This document shows, in pieces, positions 1 through 11,900 of a stretch of 64,000 nt of DNA. The notes beneath the pieces are model-generated. The model was not told the origin of the DNA and did no database searches. It saw only the letters and a program-made list of their open reading frames with translations. A program made the position numbers and the translations under genes. This DNA is from Diadema setosum (taxonomy: Eukaryota > Echinodermata > Echinoidea > Diadematoida > Diadematidae): the NCBI RefSeq assembly GCF_964275005.1, contig NC_092688.1, positions 19,872,403 to 19,936,402 of the forward strand. Reading direction: 5' to 3'. Positions within the stretch are counted from its first letter, which is position 1. Every line of letters starts with the position of its first letter.

Positions 1-349
1 CACTATCGGAGAGGTGTTGCTTGTGATTCTGTCTGAAAATTTGCTGAACTTTGATTTGAAATATTTCAGTCGTGAAATGTTGGTAAGTCATGAAATCTGA
101 AACGACTTTTTTCTCTAAGTTCCTTAGGCTAGCACTGTGCTGCAGAAACCATTAAATAATTTCATAATGGCCAAAGTGAGAAATACTGTACCATGAATGC
201 TTAGTCCCCCTAACCATCAATATAGGAACTTATGATGTGTCCACAACTGCACAAGATTAGTACCCTTTTCTTCTCTCGTGTAGAATATAAATAGGTAAGG
301 GCATAAGGCCAAGAAAAAAAAAAGAAGAAAGTAATTTCTCATCCTTCAA
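1..349. other. AT-rich sequence without a recognised gene
   Basis: No exon with convincing splice sites or a conserved protein segment is seen here. It is ordinary AT-rich sequence lying just beyond the 3' end of the LINE. If the first exon of eIF4H lies upstream of the window, this stretch is probably part of that gene's first intron, but that is inference. Confidence 0.4.
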
Positions 350-991
350 TGAATCAAGTTGAATTGAATTGAATTGATTTTTTGATAAGGTTTATTATTC
401 CTGAAATTGGCAGCCCAAAGGCTGAAATACATTCAGTTTACAGAGTACATGTACAGTGTGTATATAGATAAAAATCACAGTGCTTCACAAATAACATTTG
501 AAGGTGTTTACAATAAACATATTGAGAAATTATACATAAAAATCACACAACTGTTAATCTAAAACAACAAAAACTTACATACATGTATACAGTACAACAA
601 CGGAGAAAAAAAAAAACTACTCAATACAATCACTTTCTTTTAAAACTCTGGATTATGAATATTTATTAAAAAAAAAAAACCCTTAATCTAAGCAACAACA
701 ACAAAAATACATATGCAGGGGTGTACAAAAATGAGGAGACGTTATTACACAGCAATTACAAAACTTTTCACCAACCCTCAAGCTAAAATCACCAAAATAT
801 TGGAAAAAAAAATCAATGACATTATTAAACACCAAAAGCACCTAACATAATATAATTCATCAAATGTTGCATTTATATTTTACTATATTATATCATAACA
901 GAATCTAGTATAACAATTACACTTCATTTCTTTCCACATACATGTATATACATACATCATGTATACATAATAAAATCATGATTACATGTAT

Positions 992-1735
992 ACAATAGAT
1001 TCAAAATTGCACTTTCATATTCCTCGTAATATAATTATAGTTGTGCATGTATCAAGATATCCATATACCATCATGCGTCATAAAAAGTGAAAGAAATGTA
1101 CCTTAAAATGCAGTCCGATAAAAAGGGTGGGAGGGAGAATAAAGCCTAAAAGGCTTCTAGACAAACAAAAGCAACCTTTTCATAAATCAGTTACTGGTTT
1201 TGTAGTTAAAAAGGGAAAAGAGTATGAAAATAGAAAGAACAGCAAACACGTGTGGAAGAAAATTGGGGACATCAAATCTTGCAGCTTTCACATACAAATA
1301 TATAAAACAATTACGAAGATGCCTTTGACAAAATTTATAAACATGTGATTCCACAATAGATTCAAAATTGCACTGTCATATATACTCATAATTGTATGCT
1401 TGTATGTACCAACATTTCAATGTATCTCATAAGTCATGAAGAGTGAGAGAAATGCGCCTTAAAATGCAGTCTGATAAAAAGGGTAGGAAAAAAAAAGAAA
1501 AAAGGAAAAAAGAGAGAAAGAAAGTTAAGCCTAAAAGGCTTCTATAGATAAACAAAGATGACCTTTTCATAAAACAGTGACTGGTGTTGTGGTTAAGGAG
1601 GGAAAGAAATTTGAAAAGAAAAAGAAACATAGGGAGTATATACAACAAACATGTGTGAAAGAAGATAGGAAAAAAACAGTCTTTCAACTTTCACATACGA
1701 CATACATACAACAACTATAACAAACTAAATACCAT
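992..1735 (-). repeat. Tandem duplication of about 361 bp in the LINE 3' UTR
   Basis: Two diverged direct repeats start at about 992 and 1354. Both contain CAATAGATTCAAAATTGCAC, a CTTAAAATGCAGTC(C/T)GATAAAAAGGG block, AAGCCTAAAAGGCTTCTA and AACCTTTTCATAAA-like or GACCTTTTCATAAA-like blocks in the same order. The copies differ by many substitutions and small indels, so the duplication is not new. It lies between the reverse transcriptase stop and the terminal microsatellite. Confidence 0.8.
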
Positions 1736-1749
1736 AGAAAAAAAAAAAC

Positions 1750-4700
1750 TTATTGTTTATTAAGAAGGCGAACTACAGATGGAATAGTGGATCTACGATA
1801 ACGTTCAGTTCTGCAAAAAGGAGTGTTCAGGGCATGAGAATTGCGAAGTTGACGTGTGGAGATCTGATTCCGTGGAGGTGGCAAGAAGTCTCTATGGCGG
1901 GGGGAATGGAGAAGACCACGTCTGAATGAATGGAGGAGCTGCTCATACCGGGACGTTAAACGTGGGATTTGTAATTCATTGAGAGCGTTTTCATATGAGG
2001 TGTACTCATTGCCTAGGATGATGCGACAAACGCGTTTCTGAACTCTTTCCAAGGCATTAGCCTGTCCTTTGGTTATGTTAGGTGCCCAGAGAGGTGACGC
2101 ATACTCGAGAAGAGGGCGAATATAAGATATGTAGATAGTTATCAGGTCAGCCCGGCTCACACTACACCTACGCAGACGGCAGAGAATGAAGAGTCTCCTC
2201 CCCGCCTTCGATATCATATCAGCGACTTGCGTGTCCCAATTAAGGTTTGACTGAAGGGTAACACCGAGGATCTTCTGACACGCAGTTTCCTCCAGGGGCA
2301 CACCATTGATATCCAAGCGCACATGATGGATCTCGCGTCTGCTGAAATTGATGGTCATTGCATGGCTTTTTGTCACATTGATTTTAACATCGTTTCCAAG
2401 ACACCAACCGGCAAGATCATCAAGATTTCTCTGTAAAAGGGAAACTGCTGTGGTCGGACGGATTTCAAGGATGCTCAAATCATCAACGTACAGCTGTATT
2501 TCCAGCGATTATTGGTGTAACATGCAGCGTCATTGACCAGGGCTAAGAACAGGACGGGTCCCATCTTGGTTCCTTGTGGCACGCCACAGGACAAGGTTTT
2601 CATGTCCGAGATAGCGGAGCCAATTCTTACAGCCTGGTTACGATCACTCAAGAAACTGCAAATGATTGGGAGAAGAGCTTCATCAACACCATACTCGATG
2701 AGTTTGCGAATGACGATGTTGTGATTCACTCGGTCGAACGCCTTTGAGAAATCGATTGTGCAAAGTGTCGCGCATTGATTCACTTTTTCCAGGTCCTTCA
2801 AAATTGTGTCGAGTAAGCTTACAAGGTAGTGTGTCGTCGAGCTGCCGCGAATATTCCCAAACTGACGATTATCTAGATGAGGTGCCAGATCACTCATCAA
2901 ATGCTGCACAACAAAGGTTTCAAACACACGGGAAAACACGGGTGTAATCGATATTGGTCTCAAATCAGTGCAGCCAGAAACCGGTAACTTCTTTGGTATT
3001 GGTGTCACGACAGATGATTTCCAACACAGAGGAAACACCCAAGAAGTGTAGATGGCATTGAAAATGTTGGTAAGTGGTGCCGAAATCTCGAAAGCGAATT
3101 CACAAATCAGCCTCATGGGAATGTCGTCTGGGTGGACAGCTTTCGTTGGATCGAGTCGTTTAAGTTCCTTGTAGACTTTGAGCCGAGGAATAAGCGGAAG
3201 TGGTTGTCTTGCAGGGAGAAAGGCTGGACATGAAGAAGTGTCGAGTTCAGGCAGATCTCTGCATATCTCTGCAAAGAAATTGTTAATAAAAGAAGCTCGC
3301 TGGAAATCGTTCACACCAAACTCGTCAGGAAAGCTGATGGTTTGTTTCGTGTTCATACCAGCCATAGATCGAATTCTGCGGTGCCATTTTCCTGGATTAG
3401 AGCTTTTCAAGGGAGTGATCTTTGAGTCATAGAAGGCAGCCTTCCGTTTCTTGATATCACGTGAAACGCGATTTCGTAGAGAGCGAAATGTGACAAAATC
3501 TCCTCTATTATAGGCATGCTGTCTTCTTCGGATGAGCGATTTTAGACCGTTAGTTATCCAGGGTTTATCGGTTTTTGCACGTTTGCAGATCACAAGAGGA
3601 AAATGTTTTCTGTAAGCCTGTGAGAGCACTGTATTGAGATATTGGGCCATGTCCTCCGGAGAATGTAGTTGCGATATCTCATCAAAATTGTATTCGGTGA
3701 TCCAGCGGCCAAAGGAGCGCACACAAGAGTCTCGCAAAGGACGATAACTGCGTCTAATTACAGACTTAGCTACGCTAGAGTGTGGTAGTAGGACGATAGT
3801 TGCATGATCAGAACGGCCAATTGGTGCTGTCACAATAGGCTCTCGGAAGTACTCCCCAGAGTCTGTGAATATCATGTCCAGGAGACTGTTGTTTCTCGTA
3901 GCCTGATTGACCAACTGCTGAAATCCAAGCTGTCCAGAAAATTGGTTGGTATCCAAGTCATTGAAATCACCTAAGACCATTATTGATGCATTGGAGAAGG
4001 AGTTCCGAATGCTATTGGTCATAATGATCAGATGGTTGATGATTTCATCCTTGAGAGGAGATGCAGGGGGTGAGTAGACAACACAGGTAAAGAGATCGAT
4101 AGGTTGCTTTACATAACGACGGAGATTCATTTTAACCCACAGAACTTCGAGATTACCTGGAGTGAGATCACTTCCGTAGATGGTCGCAGAAATGTCATTC
4201 CTGACGTAGAGGGCGACGCCACCACCGCGTCTTGCAGATCTGTCTTTATGGAAGAGATTATAGCCGTCCATGAGATTCTCATCAGCAGGATTTGTCTCCG
4301 AAAACCAGGTTTCCGTAACTGCAGCTATGTCAGCTCCATGGACCTTGACAGTGGCACAGAATTTGTCTATTTTGTTGCTCAGTGATCGAATATTCGTTAG
4401 AAGAAAAGAGGGGAACCTGCATTTGTAGGTGTTAATGCGTTGCAAAGGGATAACATTGTGAGATATGGGCGAAGTCCTGTTGTTGTTACCACAATTAATC
4501 CGCCGAAAACGGTGATGCACTATGATCTCAATGGGCTGTCCAATGTCCTGATGAGTGCCCATGTGCACTGATCCATCAAACGTATGAGTTTCAATATCAT
4601 CAGAAGTATTGGCAGATGACTTGGCCTTTTTTGTGATGACTACAGGGCCGTTGTTAATTTTCCTCTGTCTTCTCCCTCTGTGAGTTTTACGCCTTCGCGC

Positions 4701-4802
4701 TATACCAAGGTGATGAATAGTTTCCCAAACATCTTTGTGAAGTCTTGAGGGAATTGACAGGCTGGGCTTCAACACGTAAAGGGAGTCAATGTTGTATTTC
4801 CT
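1750..4802 (-). pseudogene. LINE endonuclease-reverse transcriptase, frameshifted
   Basis: The ORF2-like protein would nick target DNA and copy the LINE RNA at the nick. The upstream part (4802 to 2475) shows APE endonuclease motifs in order: LLTNIRSLSNK, the catalytic Glu in TETW, LGDFND, and SDHATIVL. It then shows reverse transcriptase motifs: DLRPISIT, QFGNIRGSSTTH, the motif A Asp in FSKAFD, and VPQGTKMGP. The frame is lost inside motif C. The downstream part (2478 to 1750) continues in another frame with the thumb and C-terminal region (CRIILGNEYTSYENAL, LLEYASPLWAP). The break coincides with 8 extra bases at 2488-2495 between WKY and VDD. No other stop interrupts either half, so inactivation is probably recent or due to this one lesion. 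No N-terminal Met precedes the open frame. Confidence 0.9.
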
Positions 4803-4817
4803 TCACTGGTGCGTATC

Positions 4818-4845
<28 letters not shown>

Positions 4846-4848
<3 letters not shown>

Positions 4849-5743
4849 GGCTACCACATCAATTCATAACTATTTACTACCAGTATTTTTCAAAATGGCG
4901 ATGAAAATGTGAAAAATGTGCATTTCTCATCCCTGTCCGCATCCTTTTTTGAGTTGCCACATCAATTTTTCTTATGTTTGCCCTTTTGGGGCTGTTGATA
5001 AAAGAAAAAGACAAACAAAAAAAGACTGTCAACTGATATTGATGTCATGCACGCATGTTGGAATCTCCTCTAGTATGTGTAATAGTATATTGCGTAAAAT
5101 AACATGTACCACAGGTATGCACTATTGTACTGCTAAGCAAGAATGGTCTACAAACTAGCTTTTACTGTGATGGGCCTGGATATGGCTCGCTATTGAGAAA
5201 ACATCAGCACATACATTGTGAATGGACAAGTTGCCTTTGCACCCTCATACTGTATGTGCATGAGCTTTGCTTGATTTAAAAGCTTATGCTCTTGATCCCA
5301 CTATTGCAGTAGTTTGCACATGTATGCTGCAGCTCAGATGAGAAAAACTTGGGAGATATCAAATGTGACCAGCGACAACGGTTTCAGGCAAAAGTCAGGA
5401 ATTTTGAAAATTCATTTTTTCGTTGAATCACTTTGCCCATTTCCCAGTAAGCTTTACATTGTAGTACAGTAGTACAGTGCTGCACACACTGATTAGATGT
5501 CTTATGCAACGTGCAATCTGGGAGGGGAAACTGGTTTTAAAAATGCATTCATATTTGGCATTTTCAAAAAATAAACAAATATATTTGTGTGTTCTTGAAT
5601 ATTCACGCTGCACAATTTTCAACCCATTCAAAATGTGCAGAGAAGATTGTGAAGATATTTTTGTAGGTTTCCAATCTATCTCTCTGTTCCTCTGTGCCTT
5701 TATCTATTCCATCTCTCTCCCTCCTTCTTCCCCATTGATACAG
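4846..5743. other. eIF4H: Non-coding sequence, probably an eIF4H intron
   Basis: This stretch ends in a long polypyrimidine tract (about 5680-5735) and an AG at 5742-5743, a good 3' splice site. I find no N-terminal eIF4H exon here. It is most simply the downstream end of the first intron, with the LINE possibly inserted in the same intron. Confidence 0.5.
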
Positions 5744-5948
5744 TGGAGGCGGAGGAGGAGGTGGTGGCCGTTACAATGATGGTGGTCGATATGGTGGTGG
5801 AGGAGGTGGAGGGGGAGTCGGAGGAGACAGAGGCGGCGGACGATCAGGAGCAAACTTCCCCACAGCACCCCCCTACACCGCCTACGTAGGAAATCTTCCA
5901 GATGACTCGGTTCAAGGGGACCTTGACCACATATTTGAAAATCTGAGT
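5744..5948 (+). CDS. eIF4H: eIF4H exon: Gly-rich N-terminus and first half of RRM
   Basis: Preceded by a pyrimidine-rich tract and ACAG, followed by GTAAGT. The frame starts one base in (phase 1 junction) and closes on a complete codon. It encodes a stretch of about 35 residues dominated by Gly with RY and DR dipeptides, then the [11 protein letters not shown] segment carrying RNP2. The Gly run is longer than the vertebrate N-terminus. Confidence 0.95.
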
Positions 5949-8900
5949 GTAAGTGTATTCAGTTTTTATTTGTATTGTAAGTGCGTGTGTCGTTACTCCA
6001 TTATGATTTTTCCTCCTTGAATTTCTGACCATGTGAGATATCATGTAGCATTTGTGTCGATGTAAGGGTAAAGGGGGTTGCCTAGAGAATGAAACATTGA
6101 TGTTGGTGTCATATCCTGCTACTTATAATCGTAATTATGATATCACTCACACAGTGCAGATTCTGTTCCCACAAATTAAAATACTTTTTCCTTCAGTTTT
6201 ACTTATGAGGCATCTACCTTCAGATGTTTGTACTCATCAGACAAAGCAGAAGTTCCTTGTGCCAGTAAAAATAGATTAAAAAAAAATAAAATAAAATAAA
6301 ACTACTTTTTTCCTTCAATTTTACTTTTTAGGCATCTAACTTCAGATGTGTGTCCTCAATCTCATCTAAAGCAGAAGAGTTGAGTTCTGTGTGCAAATAA
6401 AACAAAACTGTCAAACTGAGCATGTGTATAGTCTTATTTGTTTATTTATTTATTTGTTTATTTTTGCCATGTTTTTATTTTATTTAGAGGAAAGTCCTGA
6501 GAGAGATCTAACATTCTTGTTAGATTGAAAAAGATAATAAAGAAAAAAAAAAGATTACTCATGAAGATGCTGTTCTTGTTTGCCCTTGTGTTAATGAACT
6601 ACTGTGTAATGTCAGGATATTTTTCATCTCGACAGATTCGTAATATTCGCCTTGTACATGACAAAGACACCGGAAAGTTTAAAGGTAAGCTCACAAATGT
6701 TTCTTACAGTTAAAACCAAATTTCAGCTGCTTGGTGATTGAGATTTTTTGAACAACACATATCTGGAACATTTAATCTGTTAGGAAGAGCAACTTTCTTC
6801 TTATAATATGATTCACACTTTGAGGATTTGTTTTCTGCTTTAATAGCCACAGTCACTATTTGTACCATCGATGATGGTTGCTCTTCTGGCAGTTTCAAGC
6901 ACCTGGTACGAATTTACAAAAATGTCATGGATGTACTGTTGCTTTGTTTCTGAAGAGCCGACTCCTTGTGAAACTTGAGGTCAAAATAGCTCTCCCAGTT
7001 TGGTAGTGTGCCCTACAGATGTTGAACTTCGTTTTGATATGAAGATATCTCTACACTCATGAAGAAAACATGTTTTCGTTGTATTTATTTCATTCAGTTG
7101 AATTGGAAGACAGTGAGAGGTTTGCCCAAAGAGTGATGAAGTAATACCATTCAGATATGGCTCTCACTCTCATGAGTACTTCATTGTGTGTATCAAGAAA
7201 ACTATAAAACACTTGGTAAGTGTGGTATGTTGCCTGTTATGTAGATGACCTTGTGCATATGCATTGATGGAAGTGTGACAGTCCACATATCTGATATCAT
7301 GATTCATTCTTTAGATTCTGATGGAATCATGCTCAGACTTCCTCCATCAACATGTTTATATGAATATAACAAGTGTGGATATAGCATTTTTATCTCTCTA
7401 TTCATATATATTAAAGGGAAGATAAACCCCAAGAGCAATGTGGATTGAGTGAAAGCAGCAGCATTAGTAGAACACATCAGTGAAAGTTTGAACAAAATCG
7501 GACAATCGATGCAAAAGTTATGAATTTTTAAAGTTTTGGTGTTGGAACCGCTGGATGAGGAGACTACTAGAGGTTATGACGTATGAGTGGACAACAATAC
7601 CAAGAAAATATAAAGAAAATACTACAAAAATCCATTTTTCGTGAAAATTACAAATTCCATCAACTTGATATTTACATATGTTAAGGGTAGCAATTATTCC
7701 CCCTGCTTTCTGAAAGAGGTTGGTCCATTGCTCTTTCATAATTCTAGAAAAGTGAATTTTTGTTGAATTTCCTTTATATTTTCTTTATATTGTAGTCCAC
7801 TCATACGTAATAACCTCTAGTAGTCTCCTTATCCAGCGGTTCCAACACCAAAACTTTAAAAATTCATAACTTTTGCATCGATTGTCCGATTTTCTTCAAA
7901 CTTTCACTGATGTGTTCTACTAATGCTGCTGCTTTCACTCAATCCACATTGCTCTTTGGGTTTATCTTCCCTTTAAGTCTTTTGCATATATTCTAATCTA
8001 ACTATTTGAATTTTCCCACTTTGAATTTTCTGTTTGACAGGTTTCTGCTATGTTGAATTCGAAGATGGGGATACATTAAAAGAGGCCCTTGAACTTGATG
8101 GAGCAGTAAGTATGCCTGCAAGTTACTGTGCAGCACGTATGTCAGTATGTTTTTGTGTGTCAATGTTCTAAAATGTGAAATTTCCTGCCAAATGCAGTGT
8201 TCAGTCAAAGTGTGTCAAGAAGTTTTGTTTGCATATATATGTATGTAATATGCGGATGAATCAGAAAAGTTTTTGCAGGTTTGGATAATCTTTATGAAAT
8301 TATCAAAAAGTTGAAATTTATTCCCAAAATGGTTTTCTGTAGTGGCAGCATTTAGTTTTTCATAACCACATTTCATCAGAAAGCAAGTCCTTTGAATAAT
8401 GAAAATGAAGAAAGCAACAAATCTTTGAACTTGAGCAAAATAGGATATGGTATGAAAAGATTTGAGCAATGTAAAAAAAAAAAAAAAAATAGAAGAATGT
8501 GTCATGTGAGGAAATTGACATGGATGTCAATTATGATATTCTGATTGCAGTTGTGATACTTGAAAATTCTGAGACAAGTAAGAATGTAGTATGTCAGCTA
8601 ACGCCAAGGTTTAAGTCCATGATCTCATCTTTTGTGAAGATTGTGTTCATTCAGAATTTATGCCACCGATTTATTTATTTATTTTTGTGTGTGTGTGTGT
8701 GTGTGTGTATGATGAGTATTTAAGAATTCTTGTCCTCATTGTAGCATGATGACCATTATGTGATAGCCACAAGTGCTGCAGGTGATAGTATTAAACATGT
8801 TTGTTGGTCATACTTGCAGATCTATGATGGCCGCAAACTCAGAGTAGATATAGCTGAAGGCAGGAAGAATAGGAGAGATGGTCAGAGAGGAGGTAAGTAT

Positions 8901-11900
8901 CATGAACCTTCACAGAATATACTGTTAAAGTGGAAATTTTCAAGTGAGTAATTTTTTATGCTCAACCAAGTAGGATCAATTTTGCATGTTTTCAGTTCCA
9001 TGGAATAGAAATATCACATATTAATTGCATCCAAGAAACCAAATTTTGTTTGCTTTTGTTTTTGCGGTAGTATCTTGTTGCGTGAAATATGCACAAATTT
9101 CTGCACTGCGAAAATTTCCACTTTAAAAGTAAGCAAATTTAGTGAAATTGTTGTATGACAAATGTCTTTCTTACTGCATATGGGAAATGAGCAAATGTGA
9201 TTATAGCGGCAAACCCTATTTTGATGTGTCTTTAGTCAGTACTTCAAAAGGTAGTAGACAAACTGAAAGCAGACCAAATAGAACTATGTAACATTAGAAC
9301 AAATATCAAAGTTCATATATGTTGGCCACACCGTTCGATGGCCTGTAGAAGCAGATGTCAATGCACTAAACTTGCTGCTCTTGCACTTATCCAATGTGGA
9401 GTCGGGTATATGGACAGAGACGTGGCACTGTGCGTAATGCCAAGCTCGCACCCCTTCAAAGGCATTTTCTTAGGTATTGGGAGTTGGGGAGGGGATTGGG
9501 GGGTTTATCAGTATTTCAGCATTGCCAAATGAAATTATTTTCACTGTGGTTGCTCTGGTCCACATTCACCCAGCTCAAACTGACAGACTTCATTGAGGGG
9601 TCTAAAACATGACAGAGTGTTCCTATCATCTGTTGAAATCTTTAAATCAATCTAAATACGTCTCATGTGTCCTTTAGGATACTCAGGCGGAGGCCGGGGA
9701 GGAGGCAGCAGAGGTGGTTATGGTGGGAATCGTGATGGAGGTGAGATGACTAGCGTGCTTTTAGAGTCCCTAACAACAAGCAAATACTTAAACTTGCATG
9801 AAAAGCCAGGACAGGTTGTATGGAAGACAAGAGATAGCATGAAAAGTTGTTGATATTATTGTTGTACATGGTCTTGCCTTTCTAGAGTTTTTACTTGCGT
9901 ATTGCTAGTACTGGTATGCAAAAATTGTATGAAGCAAAATTATTTGTTGCATCATATCAGCATCATTTGTCATCAAAAGACATGCAACTGTCATGATGGC
10001 ATCCAAGCACTCGTGTCTGGAAGAGATTTTGGAGACAAGTTTTCCATTTTAAGATGGTAATGAAAGTAATAAGAAATTGTTTCGATGTAATACTGTATTA
10101 GGAAACAAGCATTTGCTACAATTTCTTCATAAATAAGCATGTTTAAGGTTTTACATGTTTTACATGCACAGATAAGAGACCAAGCCAAAGGTATTAAGGT
10201 ATGCTGTATGATAAAAGTTAAAGGCATGACAGTGACAGTAAAGAAGAGAACATACAGATACATACAAGTGTACGGTATCTGCCAAATTTTGTAAGGTCTG
10301 TCGTAGACACACCAAATTTCAAAGTGGTAATATCAAGAAATGCAGAAGTTGGATTCTGTGTGAATTCTGTGTGAATTTATACATCCTCCCAGAACGCGGT
10401 GGTTACAGAGGTGGTGGAAGCGGGGGCTACGAGAACAGTGGCGGTGGTGGTGGCTGGGATGACAGGAGAGGAGGCTATGGTGGCTATGGAGGAGGCGGAG
10501 GAAGGCGAGACAGGGGATACGGTGGGGGAGGAGGTGGCTTCGACGGTGGGCGTGGCGGCTTCGATGGGGGGCGTGGTGGCTCTGATGGCGGGCGTGACAG
10601 AGGATACGGTGGCGGAAGAGGAAGACGTGACGGCGACTTCAACCGCCCACCCAGGCAAAGGGAGGAATTTAGGGAACCCACAGCAGGTTTGTGCAGCAGT
10701 CAAACTTTTTCCATATGTTATGATCGCCATCCCGTCCAAATGCTGTACACGGCATATACAAGTATGTGCAGGGCTCGACCTTAGCGGGAGCCCGGGGACC
10801 ATTGGCTCCCCAGAATCGCTACGGGCTCCCTAGAAATGTATGAAAAAAGCCCGGCTGGCTCCTCAAGTTTTTTTGCCGTATAGCCTCACGTTTCAAGACA
10901 GAATTTAGTTTATGTACACATCACATTTTGGACGAGCGCGAGCGGCCCCGGCGCGCGCAGCGAGCCCTGACGCTCGAAGTTATTATCCCTGAAATTGCAA
11001 TATAGACTACACACTGTACATGTTTCATTCTCCAGCCGGCCCGCGTTGCCCGCATGTGTGTGTGTGTGTGTGTGTGTACCCGACGTGTGTGTGTTCGTAA
11101 TCTTCTATCGTAGAATAGTGTGCGCGCATGCAATTCGCTGCTTGCGTACTGTGTACACCGAACGGAACTTCGCGCACCTGAATCCCTGTCGCCTACGGAC
11201 CGTGGATGTTGACATCGATCGCCGTGGTATCCCCACGTGTGGCCGGCTGGGGAGCGTGAGTATAGTAGCTTAGCTACTCACTGTAGTCAGCTGCCACTAC
11301 AAACAGTACCCTATTTCGTTTTGAGTCGGGGTAGAAGCGCTCCGTTGTGCAATGTCTGCTTTTTTTCTCTACTTCTTCCGCTTTTCCCTTGCCTCCCAAG
11401 TACGAAATGATTTTGAGAGTGTTGTGTGTGGTTTTTTGTAACGTTATTGCATCATTTTTCTGCAAGGAAGAGGTGAGTTTCTGTTCGTGTATTGATGTGC
11501 ACTGCAGTATAATGCGCAGGTGAAAAGCGTTCGAATTTTCTTTCCCGAGTACTGTTTGATATCGTTGAAACTCGGTGTATTTCTAGGCCTATTATTAAAG
11601 GAGATCTCATATAACAGAATACTTATAACAAACTATTTTCCGGTCAAAATGAATTAATTTCCTTTGTTTTGTATCGTTTATTGACGATCCCAAGGATCCA
11701 CATCTCGTCGCAATACAGAGTTTCCAATGTGTATTAATTTTCGCGTAGCTTTTGGTGCTGCAAACTTTTGCTAGGGCCTAATCCTACTACTAAACTTATC
11801 GTTCTATTTCTGTCGTTTCTCACACCTCGTTTGGTACGATTTCTTCCATTTTATATCACTTTATCCGTTCCCTTTTTACTTTGAAATGTTTAAACGTAAT

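Larger units (their letters stand above)
350..4802 (-). mobile_element. CR1/L2-type non-LTR retrotransposon (LINE), 5'-truncated and decayed
   Basis: Read on the minus strand the element has an APE-type endonuclease, then a reverse transcriptase, then a long AT-rich 3' UTR. It ends in a short AATTC-type microsatellite at about 350-377, preceded by an AATAAA-like signal near 390. A terminal microsatellite rather than a long poly(A) tail is typical of CR1/L2-like LINEs. The open frame starts at 4802 without an upstream ATG and no ORF1 is visible, so the 5' end is probably truncated. A poly(A) tract on the plus strand (about 4819-4845) abuts this end. The reading frame is broken in the reverse transcriptase and the 3' UTR is tandemly duplicated, so this copy should be immobile. 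Clade assignment is from motif style only. Confidence 0.9.

Noticed and set aside
1750..4802. Endogenous retrovirus
   Set aside because: There are no long terminal repeats, protease, integrase or envelope. The APE endonuclease plus reverse transcriptase order is that of a LINE.
4846..5743. First exon of eIF4H upstream of 5744
   Set aside because: No ATG followed by an acidic, Tyr-rich N-terminus and a GT donor in the right phase was found. The ATGGCGATG near 4895 stops after three codons.
10377..10802. Long open frames on both strands over the Gly-rich exon
   Set aside because: They arise because GGN/NCC repeats lack stops in other frames. Only the frame giving the RGG linker joins the conserved eIF4H blocks.
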